Notes: generated by a model not told the origin, from the letters alone. A DNA stretch of 64,000 nucleotides from Nymphalis io (GCF_905147045.1 NC_065914.1:1054001-1118000); one strand, 5' to 3'. Counted from the first letter of the stretch, positions 11,938 to 25,020 are shown. A program made the numbers and translations.

Positions 11938-12227
11938 TATATGTGGGGCTCCTGCTCTCCTCGGTAAGTCGTAAATACGTGTAATGACGTCATGACGTAG
12001 GTACGTCATGAGGTGAATTCGACTTTGACCAAATTATTATGTAGAGGAAGTGCAATTAAAAGAGATAAAGCGTATTACATAATTAATTGACAGGATTAAA
12101 GATTTTACATAGCATCACACAATAAAAAGGTGAACAACACATATTAAGATAATGTTATGCAAATGTGAATTTAAGTATTAACAATCAAAATGTATAAAAT
12201 TTAAAACAATCAACTTTAAACTAGACT

Positions 12228-12503
12228 AGCCGGTTGGCGTAGTTGGTAGATACTTGCCTTTCACGCCGAAGGTTGTGGGTTCGATTTCCACCCAGGACAG
12301 ACATTTGTGTGCATGAACATGTCTGTTTGTCCTGAGTCTGGGTGTAATTATCTATATAAGTATGTATTTACAAAAAAAAATAGTATATGTAGTATATCAG
12401 TTGTCTGGTTTCCATAGCACAAGCTTTGTACAAGCTTAATACAAGCTTAAGGGATCAGACGGCCATGTGTGAAAAACGTCCCAGGATATTAAAAAAAAAA
12501 AAA
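12228..12503 (+). repeat. SINE family C, full-length with poly(A)
   Basis: Head GCCGGTTGGCGTAGTTGGTA (A box) and GGGTTCGATTTCCACCCAGG (B box), body CATGTCTGTTTGTCCTGAGT, ends CCCAGGATATT then A13. AAGCTT-containing units are locally triplicated near 12425. Confidence 0.88.
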
Positions 12504-13060
12504 TTACAGAAGAAACAGAGGTCAGTGACCTTCGTGAGTTTTGAAATAAAATGAAATATAAAGCGAAAAACGTTAGAGAGACGACCATTAAATATAAATA
12601 ATAAATAAAAAACCGAGTCCAAGAATTTGTCTTAATGTACTACGCTTCAAGTAAAAAAAAATCCTAAATTTTAGAATTGATACAAGAACCATTGAGCTGT
12701 TCTAAACTGAACGCAAAAATAATGATTAAAAATGGTTGATACGCATAAACTTTATACGCGAACAAACATAAATATATACATATGTATACATAGCGAATTG
12801 ATAACCTTGTTTATTTAAATCGTTTAAAAAAATCTATTTTTCTCAACGAATAACATTTTACATTTAAAATTGCAGTATTAAAATAAATAATATATACTGT
12901 AACTATAATTATAGACAATAACCGACTAACCTACAAAATGGCGGGGCTATTAATAGTTTTTAAAACATAACCACTCGACATAAAAGCCGTAATTAAAAGC
13001 ATTTTACTTACATACGGACATAATCAATAATAAAACAGTGAAAATTTATTTACATACATA
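12504..13060. other. AT-rich DNA without recognised features
   Basis: No gene or repeat recognised; about 75 percent A+T by eye. Confidence 0.4.
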
Positions 13061-13065
13061 AATTT

Positions 13066-13400
13066 GACTGTCTCGGTGGTCTATTGGCTAGATATAAGAC
13101 GGCAGATCCCGAGGTTCGAGCCTCAGGTCTGGCAATAAAGAGTTATTGGGTATTTTGTCGAAGATTCTCGATAGCCTGTAGCCTGGAACTTGGAAGTGAG
13201 TCCACTCCTGTGCCTCGGAAAACATGTAAAGCTTCGTTTACTTTTCTGGTCTTATCGGATTAATGTCTCATAAAATAATAGAACATAAGAAGCGAGAGTG
13301 CACTGGTGCTTGCGCACAAACTTGTGCTCTATAAAATGCCGCACACAACTCCCTACTCCCCCTCGTGAATGGCCGACGTGGCCGAAATTGGTAAGGCGGA
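13066..13400 (+). repeat. SINE family D
   Basis: TGTCTCGGTGGTCTATTGGC (A box), GAGGTTCGAGCCTCAGGTCT (B box), GTGCCTCGGAAAACATGTAA, GTGGCCGAAATTGGTAAGGC. A decayed B scrap (13610-13700) and H scrap (13870-13980) follow. Confidence 0.82.
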
Positions 13401-13984
13401 TACCATCACCACTTTCAAAACAATTTGTACCCTCATAGCGTTTCAACTCGGCCTTTGTTTTATTGTCTTTCAAATTATAATATGTAATTGAGGGATTTCC
13501 CTTTCAAATTTGCAATTTGCTATAATACATATTCGAATTATTTTATATTAATATATTTTGCCATCTGACGGAGATAATTACTTGCATCTTTGTTCGTGCA
13601 TTGATGTGATCTAAGATCATTTGTGTCTGAAGTTACACTGGCTCACTCGCCCAAGCCAGAACATATAAATACTAAGAATTTCTATTTGAACGCAGAATTA
13701 CTTATGAAATAAGTTAAGAGAGTGTAACATTAGCAGTTCGGTGGACAAAAAATAATCGATTTTTATCAGGCCAAAATTCAACTTAGCAATATATAGCCTT
13801 ATATCGGTTTTACAGTATATTATTATGTCATGTTTAGGGTGGGCAGGTAGCTCATGTTTATGTTCCTTGGGAGTAAATTTTACCAAAATCGGTACAGTGA
13901 TTTAACCATGAAAGCGCAACAAAAAGACAACGGTACTTTTTTATAATATTTATATACATTTCGGTTACATGCAACAGAGTGTTT

Positions 13985-15070
13985 ATGTACTCAAAAGAAA
14001 TAGATTTATGTATCTACCCTCAATTTACCGTTTGTAAATGTTAATATTAAAAGTCTTTCACATGTTTATTATTCGCTGCGCGTGAAGACATCCATTATTT
14101 GCTTCACCTTCATCACTAAATAGGAGAGTACCTATTACTTAACGCTCTATCGGGTTAAGGACGTAGTCAAGACATAGTCTTCAAAATGAGATGTCATGAT
14201 CTTTAACTGTATTATTTTCAATTTTTTTTTTTAAATTTAAATTAAGGTTGATCGAGACATGGTTAAAAAAATCCTCAAACTTAAACACTTTTTAAGAAAG
14301 TACTAGAAGGACTGTTATAGGCAAGTCATTTAAGATAAATGGTGTATTTAGTCAAGATTATAACATGGTACAATACTTGTTACTTTCGTTTTTAAAACTA
14401 CTTCACGTATAAGATATTTCTAGCAATTTAAGTTTGCTAGAAAAGTTACATCAAGGCTTTATCGATAGTTTTAAATTTTCATTACATAAACATCCTTGCA
14501 CTACAATTTTAATTAAAACAACGTTAGGTACTAAAACGTAAAACGTAGCAATTAAAAACTACTAAAACGTACCAATAAAATATTATGAATGAAGTAGTAT
14601 AAAACAATTCCAGTCATGTACAGACGTTTGAGTTTTATCTTTAAGGAATTTCGTGTCAAGGTAATGTCCTCGGGCGAGTTATTTAACCGGCAGGAAGGTT
14701 TACTATATTAATGAAAACTCATTTACCTATTCGCAAGTAGCATTCGCTTCCTCATCATCTGTATCCATATTCTCATCCGATACGAAATTATATCCAATAA
14801 TGAAAGTATATAGAATTTATTTTTCAATATCAAGTGTATGTTTCAACTAAATCAGATGAATAATATGGAAACATCCAAACTGGTCTTAGATATCAGAATC
14901 CCATAGATGAATCACATTATTTCAAGGAATGTAACTGGCACAAAAAAATGTTTTGAATTGGAGGTATGTGGTATACTTGGCATACTGTTAAGATAGACAT
15001 GAGATCGATAAGAGTAACTTGAAGCTTCATGTACATAAACATTACTTAAGTCGCATTGATCACCTTTATA
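13985..15070. other. AT-rich DNA without recognised features
   Basis: No gene or clear repeat; only short open frames without codon structure. Confidence 0.4.
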
Positions 15071-15078
15071 CTTACCGC

Positions 15079-15240
15079 CATTGTAATAATTGTAAGATTC
15101 AAATTATCTAGCCCTAGTAACCATCTCCCCAAGGTCCAATCACCAAGCCACGTAGCGCCATCCGGTCGTGCAACATCCTCGTGTCACGCCTAACCTCGTG
15201 TCGTAAGACGACCTCAGAACGTGCGTGTGTGCGTCGTGAA
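15079..15240 (-). promoter_or_regulatory. GC-rich island with a minus-strand 5' splice site, candidate first exon
   Basis: 15125-15240 is markedly GC-rich for the region (GTAGCGCCATCCGGTCGTGC). On the minus strand it runs into ACAATGGCG|GTAAGTATA, a strong donor just after an ATG at about 15086. No downstream exon was found to the left. Confidence 0.3.
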
Positions 15241-15429
15241 TTGTGAAGCTAATTATGCTTGACTATCAGATAAATTGACTTCATTTTAGGGTATTCGTCT
15301 TTTTTTGAGGATAAAATACTGAATGGTTCTCTACAGTTTAATAACTCCTACGTTAAGTGTACATCATACAAGTATATTCTATGAACGTCAATCGTGACAT
15401 ATTAATAAATTTTAATTAACAAAATAACA

Positions 15430-15545
15430 ACAGCCTGTAAATGCGTCAGGACCAGCCATCGCAGTGGTTTTATCGGGTAAGAAGCAAGGGCACATATCTG
15501 AAGGTTCCCACTGCTTGAAAGAAAGGCTTATTGCACTACGCTCAT
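15430..15545 (-). repeat. SINE A scrap, degenerate
   Basis: AACAGCCTGTAAATGCGTCA, then CCCACTGCTTGAAAGAAAGG. An AGAGAGAGAGAGA run is at 15560. 15550-16460 shows nothing else. Confidence 0.4.
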
Positions 15546-16789
15546 TTAATTTACTTTAGTAGAGAGAGAGAGAGATGTGTGACTTTCGAAAGATACATGA
15601 TGCGCTGACAGAATGCGTTCCTGACAGGTTCATAATCGACTGGACGATATAATTTTGAAGCGGCGAAGTCTTTTATTGTTCTTACTAACTACTCGAAATA
15701 ATACATTTATAAAAACTATATATTTATGACAACTTACAATAGACGTTACATAAATAAGTTTATCCATTCCGTGATATTATAATCTGCAAGTTTTTGTCAG
15801 CGGTTTATTTGTGTAGTTGTCATGATACGCCAGAAAAACATTCTCGTAAAAGCATACAATCATTGAGATCGAAATTAAGAGAAGTGGAAATTCGGTCAAG
15901 AGGACATCATAATGAAAACCTATTTATTATGAATACGATGAATTTTTAAAATGTCGAATGACGTAACTAAAAGTTACGGTTAGTAAACTAAACACAGTTC
16001 TCTAATTATTCAAACACCCATTATCGTTAAGAAAAAACTAAACAAACCAGTAGAGGATAAGTATTTCTTTAATTACAAAGAAGAGGTAAAATTATCTTGA
16101 ATTATTATAGCCGTGATTGTTACGGAGAATTGTACTGTTCGCATAATAAATTTAATTAGTTTTAGAGTTTAAGGCAAACTCTAGATTTTTACGTTTTAAA
16201 ATTATATTATATCTTAAATTACCAAACACTTGCTAGTATGTACATATGTAGTTTTATAAGTAATACAGATTTGTAAATTTATACTCAAATAAGATATTCG
16301 CATGCCTCATGCGGTTTTGGTTTTGTGACATTCGATACGAAATCCATTGTTAGAATGGATCTCACGGTTACAAAACGACCTATTTATCTTTCTATAGCAG
16401 ATAGATTTTAATACGTTAATTAATCCAAGAGACATTACACTGATTCTTACGCGCAATAGCAATTATTAACACGTATGCCAAAGAAACATTAATATACATA
16501 TAATATTAATGTTTATTCTAGTATAAGTATCAAACTTATTGAAAGCTATTTGAAAATATCCGCGAAATCTTAATACAGAAACGAATAGCTTACCCCAGGG
16601 TGTCTCAATGACGTCACGAAGTCGAAAACTTGGGACCAATTCTACGAACAAATTGTCACTATCGCAATCGAATCGAAGCGTGAGCGTTGCCGTTTATGCG
16701 ATTTCTTATTCTTTAATTTAATTATCGACTATTGGCATAAATGTTAACAATGACGTTTGGTTTTGACATAACGGTATATGTTAAAATTG

Positions 16790-16995
16790 TATCGGTTTTT
16801 CAGAAGAAAATGGGTCCTTTGCCCAGCAGTGCAAGCAACATTTGCGAGCTCTTTAGACCCTTATCAAGCCTAAAGTTATCCCATAAAGTCTTGCTAACAA
16901 AAAGCAGAGAAATAGAATGGCAATATTACACTCCTATCCAGTCGTGTCTGCCGTCCCATCAGATAATAGAGGTATGAATAGACATTAGCAGAGTT
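16790..16995 (+). repeat. SINE D scrap, degenerate
   Basis: CCAGTCGTGTCTGCCGTCCC and ATCAGATAATAGAGGTATGA resemble the D body. A short (ATC)n run is at 17062-17079. Confidence 0.35.
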
Positions 16996-17394
16996 TACAC
17001 ATGCCTGAACTATGAAATCTTCTGAACTAGGCATTCACCTGAAGACCAAAATTAGTATATTATCATCATCATCATCATGAACGAATTTCCCGTTCCCTTA
17101 TATCACCGATCAGTTACCATAATTTGCCTTTAATACTATTACAATTAAAATACTAACCTCAAAAAAATGCAAACTTAAGCAATCTGCTGATATTTTCAAA
17201 TCTATTTGATATTATATTACAGCTTTGAATTATGTACTATCCGAGCCATTAGCGTTTCTCGTTGTGACACACTCACGTAACTCGTACGTAACGTCTATGC
17301 AACAAAACTGGTATTCATCATAAAAGTGGCATTTAAAACTTGTCGAAACCAGTCGAGTAATGCTTCGGAATGCAAAGGAATTGTATACATTGTA

Positions 17395-17830
17395 TATTTG
17401 TATATATTTTTTTAATTTTAAATGGGTAGGCAGATTTGTGGCGCCTGATGTAGACCTCTGGATCACTTGCCCTTCAAACCGGAACAACACAATATTCATG
17501 TTTGGCTGTAGAATGATGTGTGCCAGGATTGCAGAAAGCCCTACGACCGAGTGTTTTTTATAGCACCATATGGGCCACCTGATGGTAAATGTTTACCAAC
17601 ACCCATAGACATTGGCATTGTAAGAAATGTTAACCATCGCTTACATCGCCAATGCGCCACCAACCTTGGAAACTGAGATGTTACGTCCCTTGTGCCTGTA
17701 ATTACACTGGGTCATTCACCCTTCAAACCGGAACACAACAATACCAAATACTGCTGTTTTGCGGTAGAATATCTAATGAGTGGGTGGCACCTAACCAGAC
17801 GAGCTTGCACAAAGCCCTACCACCAGTAAT
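17395..17830 (+). repeat. Two repeat B copies in tandem
   Basis: A short one with large deletions (17395-17560: GGCGCCTGATGTAGACCTCT, CCTTCAAACCGGAACAAC) and a near-full one (17565-17830: TATGGGCCACCTGATGGTAA to CCCTACCACCAGTA). Same orientation. Confidence 0.85.
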
Positions 17831-18192
17831 TCAGTGATTCTGAATAATTCTCATGACCTATGTCGTCTTACTTAATATTACCAATGCTAATTCGCAAGTA
17901 TATAGCATAATGTATTTAATTTCACTAACCACGTCGCTATAAATTAATAAGTAAAAAATAATGAAATCATTCTTCTTGCCGGTTGGTCTCGGTTGAATCT
18001 ACATTCTGAACTGACATTCAAAAATGTGATTGTGTAGTGGTGAAATAGGCTCCATAAAGCGCTTCAACAAAATTATTTTGATTTAAAGTTAGGTACCCTC
18101 GTTAAAAGTGGTAACTTATCACGAGTTCCAAAGCGCACAGCTTTTAATTATATAGTAGCACAGAACATTTTTATTATATAGTAACTACTACA

Positions 18193-18487
18193 ATAAGAGC
18201 CTGTGAATGTCCCACTGCTGGCTCTAGGCCTCTCCCTTTTTGAGGAGAAGGTTTGGGACTTATTCCACCACGCTGCTCCAATGCGGGTTGGTGGAATAGA
18301 CATGAGACAGAATTTCGATGAAATTAGACACATGCAGGTTTCCTCACGATGTTTTCCTTCACCGAAAAGTACGAGATGGATTATAAACAGAAATTAAGCA
18401 CATGAAAATTCAGAAGTGCTTGCCCGGGTTTGAACCGACGTTCATCGGTTAAGATTCACGCGTTCTTACCACTGGGCCATCTCGACT
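18193..18487 (-). repeat. SINE family A
   Basis: AGAGCCTGTGAATGTCCCAC to CCACTGGGCCATCTCGACTT, followed by (TA)n. 17840-18190 holds nothing recognised. Confidence 0.88.
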
Positions 18488-18894
18488 TTATATATATATA
18501 TATAAATGCTACAACACTTTTAAGTAAATAGATATATATTTATTAATAGACCAGCTATTCAGTACCGGTTGATCTTATCTATAACGTAATTTTTCTTTCG
18601 CAATTTCTGGTTTATGTAACTGGGTCCTTTTCAAAGTCACAAAACTTCTATGATATATCTCCTTGCAATAACATTAGTCATTGGTTTCGTCGTAATTACG
18701 TTACAAAAAGACACGCAGGGTTACATCAGTATTAAAAAGATTAATCTGATAAAACTGATGTCGTCCTCGAATAATTTCTTCAATATCAAGCAATAATAGC
18801 TTAATTTTATTTGCACCTTAGATTATATATGTCTAAATTGTTTTCTTATATTACATATTATGATTCATTTTATTAATAAAAGTTAAAAATTGGT

Positions 18895-19085
18895 ATAGCC
18901 CACCAACTAGCAACACCTTTTAATGTTGTTTTCCGGTTTGAAAAGTGAGTAAGCCACTGTAACTGCAGGCACAAGACCTCACGTCTTAGTTCCCAAGGTT
19001 GGTCGCGCATTGGCGATGTAAGGGATTGCTTATAATTCTTACAGTGCTATGGATGTTAACCACTTACCATCAGGTCAGTCGAACT
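18895..19085 (-). repeat. Repeat B
   Basis: GTTGTTTTCCGGTTTGAAAA, CACGTCTTAGTTCCCAAGGT, TGTTAACCACTTACCATCAG. 5' part missing. 18500-18890 has no recognised feature. Confidence 0.78.
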
Positions 19086-19605
19086 GCCAGTCTACAGAGA
19101 ATTCTCCTAATAAGGAGAAAACTTGCGAGATAATCACATGTCACTGGATTAATATAGTTGTACTAATTTTATATATATATCATAAAGATACAGCAGAAAA
19201 CAAATATGAAATATCTACTCTTTAAAATTGTACATATAGTCTATAATCGAATCAGCGGACGATCGCACTAACTGCACCAATCAAATTATTTACACTTTCA
19301 AACGCATTAATATTTTGATACGGAACAATACCGGTTTATCTTTCACGATAAAACATTTTGGTTATTGTGCAATAACCATTGTCGAATATTGAAAGCGTAA
19401 CGTTAATTACAAAACATTGGGATTAAAAAAAGTTGATTACAGATAATATAATTTACAATGAAATAATTAACCAGAAAAGATACAGATTATGAGATTGTTT
19501 AGTAGATCAATTGCGTATTCTTAACTTAAGAACGACGGTTATAATCCGGATATGTACTATTTTATGTGTTTAATGTAAAATAACACGATTAAGAAATTGT
19601 TTAGT

Positions 19606-19898
19606 AGCCGAGATCGGCCAGTAGTAAGAACGCGTGAATCTTAACCGATGATCGTGGTTCAAACCCGGGCAAGCACCACTTTCACGTGCTTAATTTGTGA
19701 TTATAATTCATCTCGTGCTTGACGGTGAAGGAAAACATCGTGAGGAAACCTGCATGTGTCTAATTTCTCTGAAATTATGTCACATGTGTATTCCAATGCG
19801 GGTTGCATTGGAGCAACGTGGTGGAATAAGCTCTAAACTTTCTCCTCAAAAAAGGGAAAGGAGGCCTTAGGCAAGCAGTGGGACATTCACAGGCTGTT
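19606..19898 (+). repeat. SINE family A
   Basis: GCCGAGATCGGCCAGTAGTA to GACATTCACAGGCTGTTATT; a duplicated ATTCCAATGCGGGTTGCATT stretch near 19790 is a small local rearrangement. 19086-19605 holds nothing else. Confidence 0.88.
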
Positions 19899-20699
19899 AT
19901 TATTAGGTCTTGACTAATTAATCAAGGTTGTCTTCTTCTTTCGAATGTCAAATCAATGATGACAGACAGAGCAAAGACAGTGTCTAACTAACCACCCGGT
20001 AGACGAAGTTTATATAACGCGGTTAGGGAATAAAAGGGTTGATCTTTACTGTCGAACGAGGGACAACTCCGGAGCAACATTATAATCCGTGCTTTGTTTG
20101 TGTCCATAAAACAAAAATTCTCAAAACCATATCGATTTTTCGGGCACTTGTTTTTATTACCGTCTATTTTTTAAGGGAAATATTGTAAGAAACACTGAAT
20201 TTTATTCCACAGATCCGACACCCAATGATGCTGACCCAGATACGAACAAGCAATTTTTGATTAACCACGAGTTATTATACACAGAACCATCTAGGCTTCA
20301 GAAATAATATGTAAATTTTAAAACTACTTAAATAATGCGTAGTTATCACACGGCCTAACTTATTTAAAACATTCTTTGGCTGTTCAGTTACACAATGTTT
20401 TCTCTCTATCTATCCTTATGCTTTGAAATTTGAAAGAAGAAGACACAACGCTTATCACCTTCTAAAAAATATTCATAAGTAAAGCCGATAATGACCGAAA
20501 ATATAATGTTGCCAGATAATTAAACCCGTTCTCACAAAACATTGCCAAAGTCGTTTCAAAATATTCAAATTGAAATTATGTTTAACTTTTAAAAAGTCGA
20601 TGGAGAAATATAGCGATAGTTTTACTCCAAGAATTATCGTAGAAAGCTTTTAGTATATGAACCGTACGTTATGTTAGCTGCTATGTTTAAATTGAAATG

Positions 20700-20860
20700 A
20701 CCTGAAGACACACCGACATACTTCAGGTTTCCCTTTCATTTTAGAGAGTTCTCTGTTCCCTCACTCACATAATCCGATGGATCGGAGGCAACAAGACCTA
20801 GAATTTAGGCGCAGGACCAACGCCTTTACCGAAAGTCGGACGGAGTGTAATCAATGCCAA
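20700..20860 (-). repeat. SINE D fragment
   Basis: TTCTCTGTTCCCTCACTCAC, ATAATCCGATGGATCGGAGG, AGGCGCAGGACCAACGCCTT. 19935-20480 holds two repeat G pieces; 20860-21740 shows no gene. Confidence 0.6.
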
Positions 20861-21742
20861 ATTAACTATGGCAACTTCTGGCTGTTACTGGGCATTTGTA
20901 GAAAGAAAATTCCAAATACTTTTTCATTAGCACAAACCGGGGTTTATTGGAAGTCGACTCTCGACGGCCTTCTTTAGTAATTAGACCATCGAGATTATAT
21001 TAATAATACTAACCAGGAAGAAGTATAAAACTTGTGTTAGTAGTGAGGATGACAACAGCCCACGGGATCAGAATTGAACCTGCCGCTTTCAAGTTTCACA
21101 TCCATGCTGATATACTACGGGGGATATATAGTCCGTAAATAAATCGTAGGGTCAGATATTACATACAATTTATATTTTAAGATGAAATCATGTATTTTCT
21201 TTATCATGACCGTAAACAGGGATATGAAACGAGGTCACCAGGTTATTAATGTTTTCAGAGGATAACCAGAATCTTTCTATCCTCGATTCTCGTATTCAGG
21301 CTCGTATCTACCGTATCCTGTAATTCGGTGTGTCCTAGGACACCACACTTGAACAAACACACAGATTGTGAACACATACCCGTTCTGCGTATGAATTTGT
21401 CATGTCGTCATAAGCCGGATGTGTGTCTACATGATTTAACAAGTACCTACTACTATTACTATGTTGTTAATGTTCGTCTATATGCGAAATTTAAATATAT
21501 TATTTACATTTGAAAATTATTCGATCATATTTTGAAAAAAAAATTTCAAGTATCGAAGTCATGTCTATGTATCTGTGTGTCTATGTGTCTATGCAGAAGG
21601 TAATCACGAAATTACGTGTGGGTACTATAATATAAAATGTCAACATTCCAGCGTAATATCAGTTGTCAATAAAAAAGCTAGTATAACGAGTTCCATCGAC
21701 TAAAGCACTCGCTAAAACAAAATGAGATGGCGTCTCACTTAC

Positions 21743-21985
21743 CTCAGTAAATGACCGAGTTATTCAGGCTTTTATTTCGAAAATATTTATGTAACAATGT
21801 CACGCATTTAAACTTAGACACATCACAAATATATTTTCACACCGTCGGCTGTAAACGAGAATTTTGACAACTGTCAAATATTCCCGCCGCTTCGTTTAAA
21901 ATCGGCCAAGACAGTCGTACTTTTTTAATTGGAACTTTTTCGAGCAACGATAATACGCGCGACGTACTTTACGTCGCTCCACTGA
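21743..21985 (-). promoter_or_regulatory. Candidate orphan promoter and non-coding first exon
   Basis: Minus-strand TCAGT initiator at 21985-21981, then an exon-like 240 bases containing GGCGGGAA (E2F-like, about 21880-21887) and TTTGACA-GT-TGTCAAA (21863-21878), ending in ACTGAG|GTAAGTGAG (exon end 21743), a near-consensus 5' splice site. All ATGs inside are closed by stops, as in a 5' UTR. No repeat family covers it. The downstream gene would lie to the left, possibly beyond the window. Confidence 0.4.
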
Positions 21986-22420
21986 CTAACTGCTTGACTA
22001 CTTTCGAATCTTGCGCCGGACAAATGCTGGGTACAATTAACATCAGAAAGCGTGTAAATAATTTATATCTATGAACATAAAGTTTAGAATCGTTTGCGTT
22101 CTTAAATCAATGTGTAAAACTATTTAAATTTAGTTTTAAAATGACTTACGGTGCGATCTTAAAAAAAAAACTTTTTAACACTCGGCATAAAATACATTTT
22201 TAAGTGACACATTATATAGTCGCGTACAAGATGATTGTTCGAAGAAGTATTTGCGTTACGCATACCTTATATGCCAAGCTAGTTCCATGGATTGTGTGGT
22301 AATTTTTACTATAATTACTTAAGACTATACAGCTCTTAATAGTACCAGTATAACTTACATGTACGAAACAGGTTTTTATATACTCTTCAGTACGTATAAG
22401 TATGACATGAAATAGGTTAA

Positions 22421-22421
<1 letters not shown>

Positions 22422-22470
<49 letters not shown>
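22422..22470. repeat. (TA)n microsatellite
   Basis: About 24 uninterrupted TA units. Confidence 0.95.
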
Positions 22471-22472
<2 letters not shown>

Positions 22473-22789
22473 GTACTCATAGATAACTAGATGTTAATCA
22501 GCAAGAAAAATACGAAGTACATCATTTCATTCATAGTATATTTTAAGAGATAAGGGGAGAAATACGGAAATTACAAGATGATGTCTGATCTATATAACTA
22601 ATAATTTCCCTGAACAGATAAAATGATAAGGCATCGCCGGTTTCCCATAGAAAACAAAGCTAATGGTTATCACATGTATGTAAACATAGGTATTTATTAT
22701 GAAAAAAAAAACTTTCTGAAAATAATTATATAACAACCAACGACTAAGATCTAATAGTAGGTTTGACCAAATAACAATAAGTGCCTCTT

Positions 22790-23400
22790 AACAAAATTTC
22801 GGCTATTGTGGTCAATCTGCGCCAGAGAACAGAGAACTGCGCCAAAGTCGCCTGGAATTCTCTGCCATGATCGCAGATTGGCCACAGTAACCACGGCATC
22901 ACGTACGCAACACGCATCCGAGTGACAAGTGGGCCAACACGTCCACATTGATATTGAAGCTGTAAGAAATATTAACCATTCCTTACATAACAATTGCGCC
23001 AGCAACCTTGGTAACTAAGATATTGTGGGTATCCCTTGCCAGTAGTTTCACTGGCTCACTCACACTCCAAGCCGGAACACAGCTATATTATGTATTGCTG
23101 TTTGGCGGAATACGTGCTGAGTGTATGGTACCCAGATGGGTTTGCACAAAGCACTACCAGCAAAAAATCTCCGAGGCAAGTGAGTGTGACATCATCTGAG
23201 AATTTCTTCACAGAAAATATCTTTGCAATCTGACACTACCGGAGAGAGTTCAAGCGGTTCAACGTTCTACGTGCTTTCCGAGGCACGGCAGTTTTAAAAC
23301 TGCCAAATTCCAAACTTTGAGCTACGTCTAAGAATTCATTACACGAAAACCCAATTAAGCTTATAAGCTAGCCAATAGACCAAGGAGGCTGTCATACATA
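22790..23400. repeat. SINE D (-) split by repeat B (+)
   Basis: 22790-22945: D 3' end, minus (AATTTCGGCTATTGTGGTCA). 22955-23165: B, plus (CTGTAAGAAATATTAACCAT to GCACAAAGCACTACCAGCAA). 23225-23400: D body and head, minus (GAGAGAGTTCAAGCGGTTCA; CTAGCCAATAGACCAAGGAG). Order and orientation fit one D element interrupted by B. Confidence 0.6.
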
Positions 23401-23599
23401 AAAAAACTACTTATTTAAGTTAGATAATGATTATTTTTAATAATTTATACAAAACTATAACACATAATTATGTGTAAAGAAAGTCGTTCGTTTAAACTGA
23501 TTCATTCGTGGTTCAGGCGCTGCGTACAAAATAAAACAATCATATAATACCATTACATTATTTTATTCATTGATCGGTTTTGCAATTATAAAAGTAAGT

Positions 23600-24100
23600 G
23601 TTTAATATTCCCCTGTTTGACAAATGCCTCCTTTTAGGAGAAGAGATGAAGCTTAATCACCACGCTGCTTCAGTTAGGGTGGTCAGGATGTTTTCCTTCA
23701 CCGCAGAAGATAAGATTAATTATAAAACAAATTAGTAGCCTAAATAAATTGGCAATGAAGTAGATTTAAAAAAAAAACATTTACGCGTAACACATTCATA
23801 TCATGCATGTTCGTTAAATCAAATAATATATATGTAACAACTCTTAGAATTTTTTTTTATATGTTTACACACATAATAATAACATACATAACACTATCAA
23901 ATTGGGAAGCGACAAACATATTGTGATATAGAGTAAAAAAAGCATAGCTTGAGAGATATCAACATATTTTAAATATTATATAAACGAAATAGGAACGCAA
24001 ATTAAACCACTTAAAAATCCAACTTACTTCCATGGATTTGAAACCACAATCATTGGTTAAAATCCACGTACTATAACAGTTGAGCCGCCTCGATTCTTTC
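23600..24100 (-). repeat. SINE A, degenerate, interrupted
   Basis: 3' half at 23600-23740 (GCCTCCTTTTAGGAGAAGAG, GATGTTTTCCTTCACCGCAG) and head at 24025-24095 (AATCATTGGTTAAAATCCAC), separated by about 280 bases of AT-rich DNA. Confidence 0.5.
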
Positions 24101-24129
24101 TGCTTCGCAATTATTATAATTATCTATTA

Positions 24130-24300
24130 TTACATAGATACTCCCACTCATTTAACTACCCACCCATCGGTTATTCAACCGCTAAACTTTGTATATCTTT
24201 GTTCCGGTTGGAAGATTGGTTGATTAAGTACAATTATAAGCACAAGGAATTATACACTTAGTAACCAATAGTAGCTGTGAGCCACCATTTGATATTGGAT
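24130..24300 (-). repeat. Repeat B, very degenerate
   Basis: ACCGCTAAACTTTGTATATC, TTGTTCCGGTTGGAAGATTG and TAGTAACCAATAGTAGCTGT resemble minus-oriented B. Confidence 0.35.
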
Positions 24301-24424
24301 TTAAAATGAACAAGAAATAATTAAAACTATTGAAATAGAATCATTTTAAAAATATATATCTTATATTTAAATTAGAAAACCCGTCTGCCAACAACACTAT
24401 TTTGAAATGATAAATATATATATA

Positions 24425-24530
24425 TATCTGCCTCGTTGGTCTATTGGCTTGATGTAAGGCGGCAGACCCGGAGGTCCTGGGTTCAATTCCTAGGTCGGGC
24501 CAATAAAAAATGCCAACACGAAGAGTTTTT
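24425..24530 (+). repeat. SINE D head fragment
   Basis: CTGCCTCGTTGGTCTATTGG (A box), TCCTGGGTTCAATTCCTAGG (B box), GGGCCAATAAAAAATGCC. 24530-25020 holds nothing else recognised. Confidence 0.75.
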
Positions 24531-25020
24531 CAAAAGGCTACCAGCTTATCAGTAAATACTATTAGTCAACGATGCTAAGTAATAATCGGCATATAACCTC
24601 CAAACGAATTAGAATACAAATATAATAAAATTATTTAGTAATAACAAACCAATGATATTACAAAGGCAATTAAACTTTTAATATTAAGTTCATTTTTATT
24701 CATTATGTTTTTATCGTTCATTGTTTTAACGTTTATTCTTGCAAAATATACTTTAAATACACGGAATCAGAATTTATTATTAATACTAATATATATTTTT
24801 TCTCTTACACAAAACAAAATATATATATTTTATGCAACTTTTGATAAGAGCTGAATATTCTAGTATTCAAGGCGAAACTAATTTTGGTAATTGACATTTG
24901 ACAATCTTAACATTGATTAGACTTTTTTCTACTCATAAGAAATCGTACACAGAGAAACTAATATGAAATCAACAGCGAAGCAGTAGCTTTGGCAGAATAT
25001 TTTACGCTCAAATAGCGTAG

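Noticed and set aside
12228..12300. tRNA-like sequence with A and B boxes (also 462-540, 13066-13135, 55720-55795)
   Set aside because: These are SINE heads: they are followed by family-specific bodies, recur many times, and the acceptor and anticodon stems do not pair well. Not called as tRNA genes.
16466..16651. Minus-strand 61-residue frame with a possible donor and a TGACGTCA site
   Set aside because: Hydrophobic-charged mix looks faintly protein-like, but no acceptor, partner exon or similarity was recognised; left out for lack of support.
20777..20977. 66-residue frame with a C-x2-C pair
   Set aside because: Mostly SINE D sequence; a single C-x2-C without partner ligands is no evidence of a zinc-binding protein.
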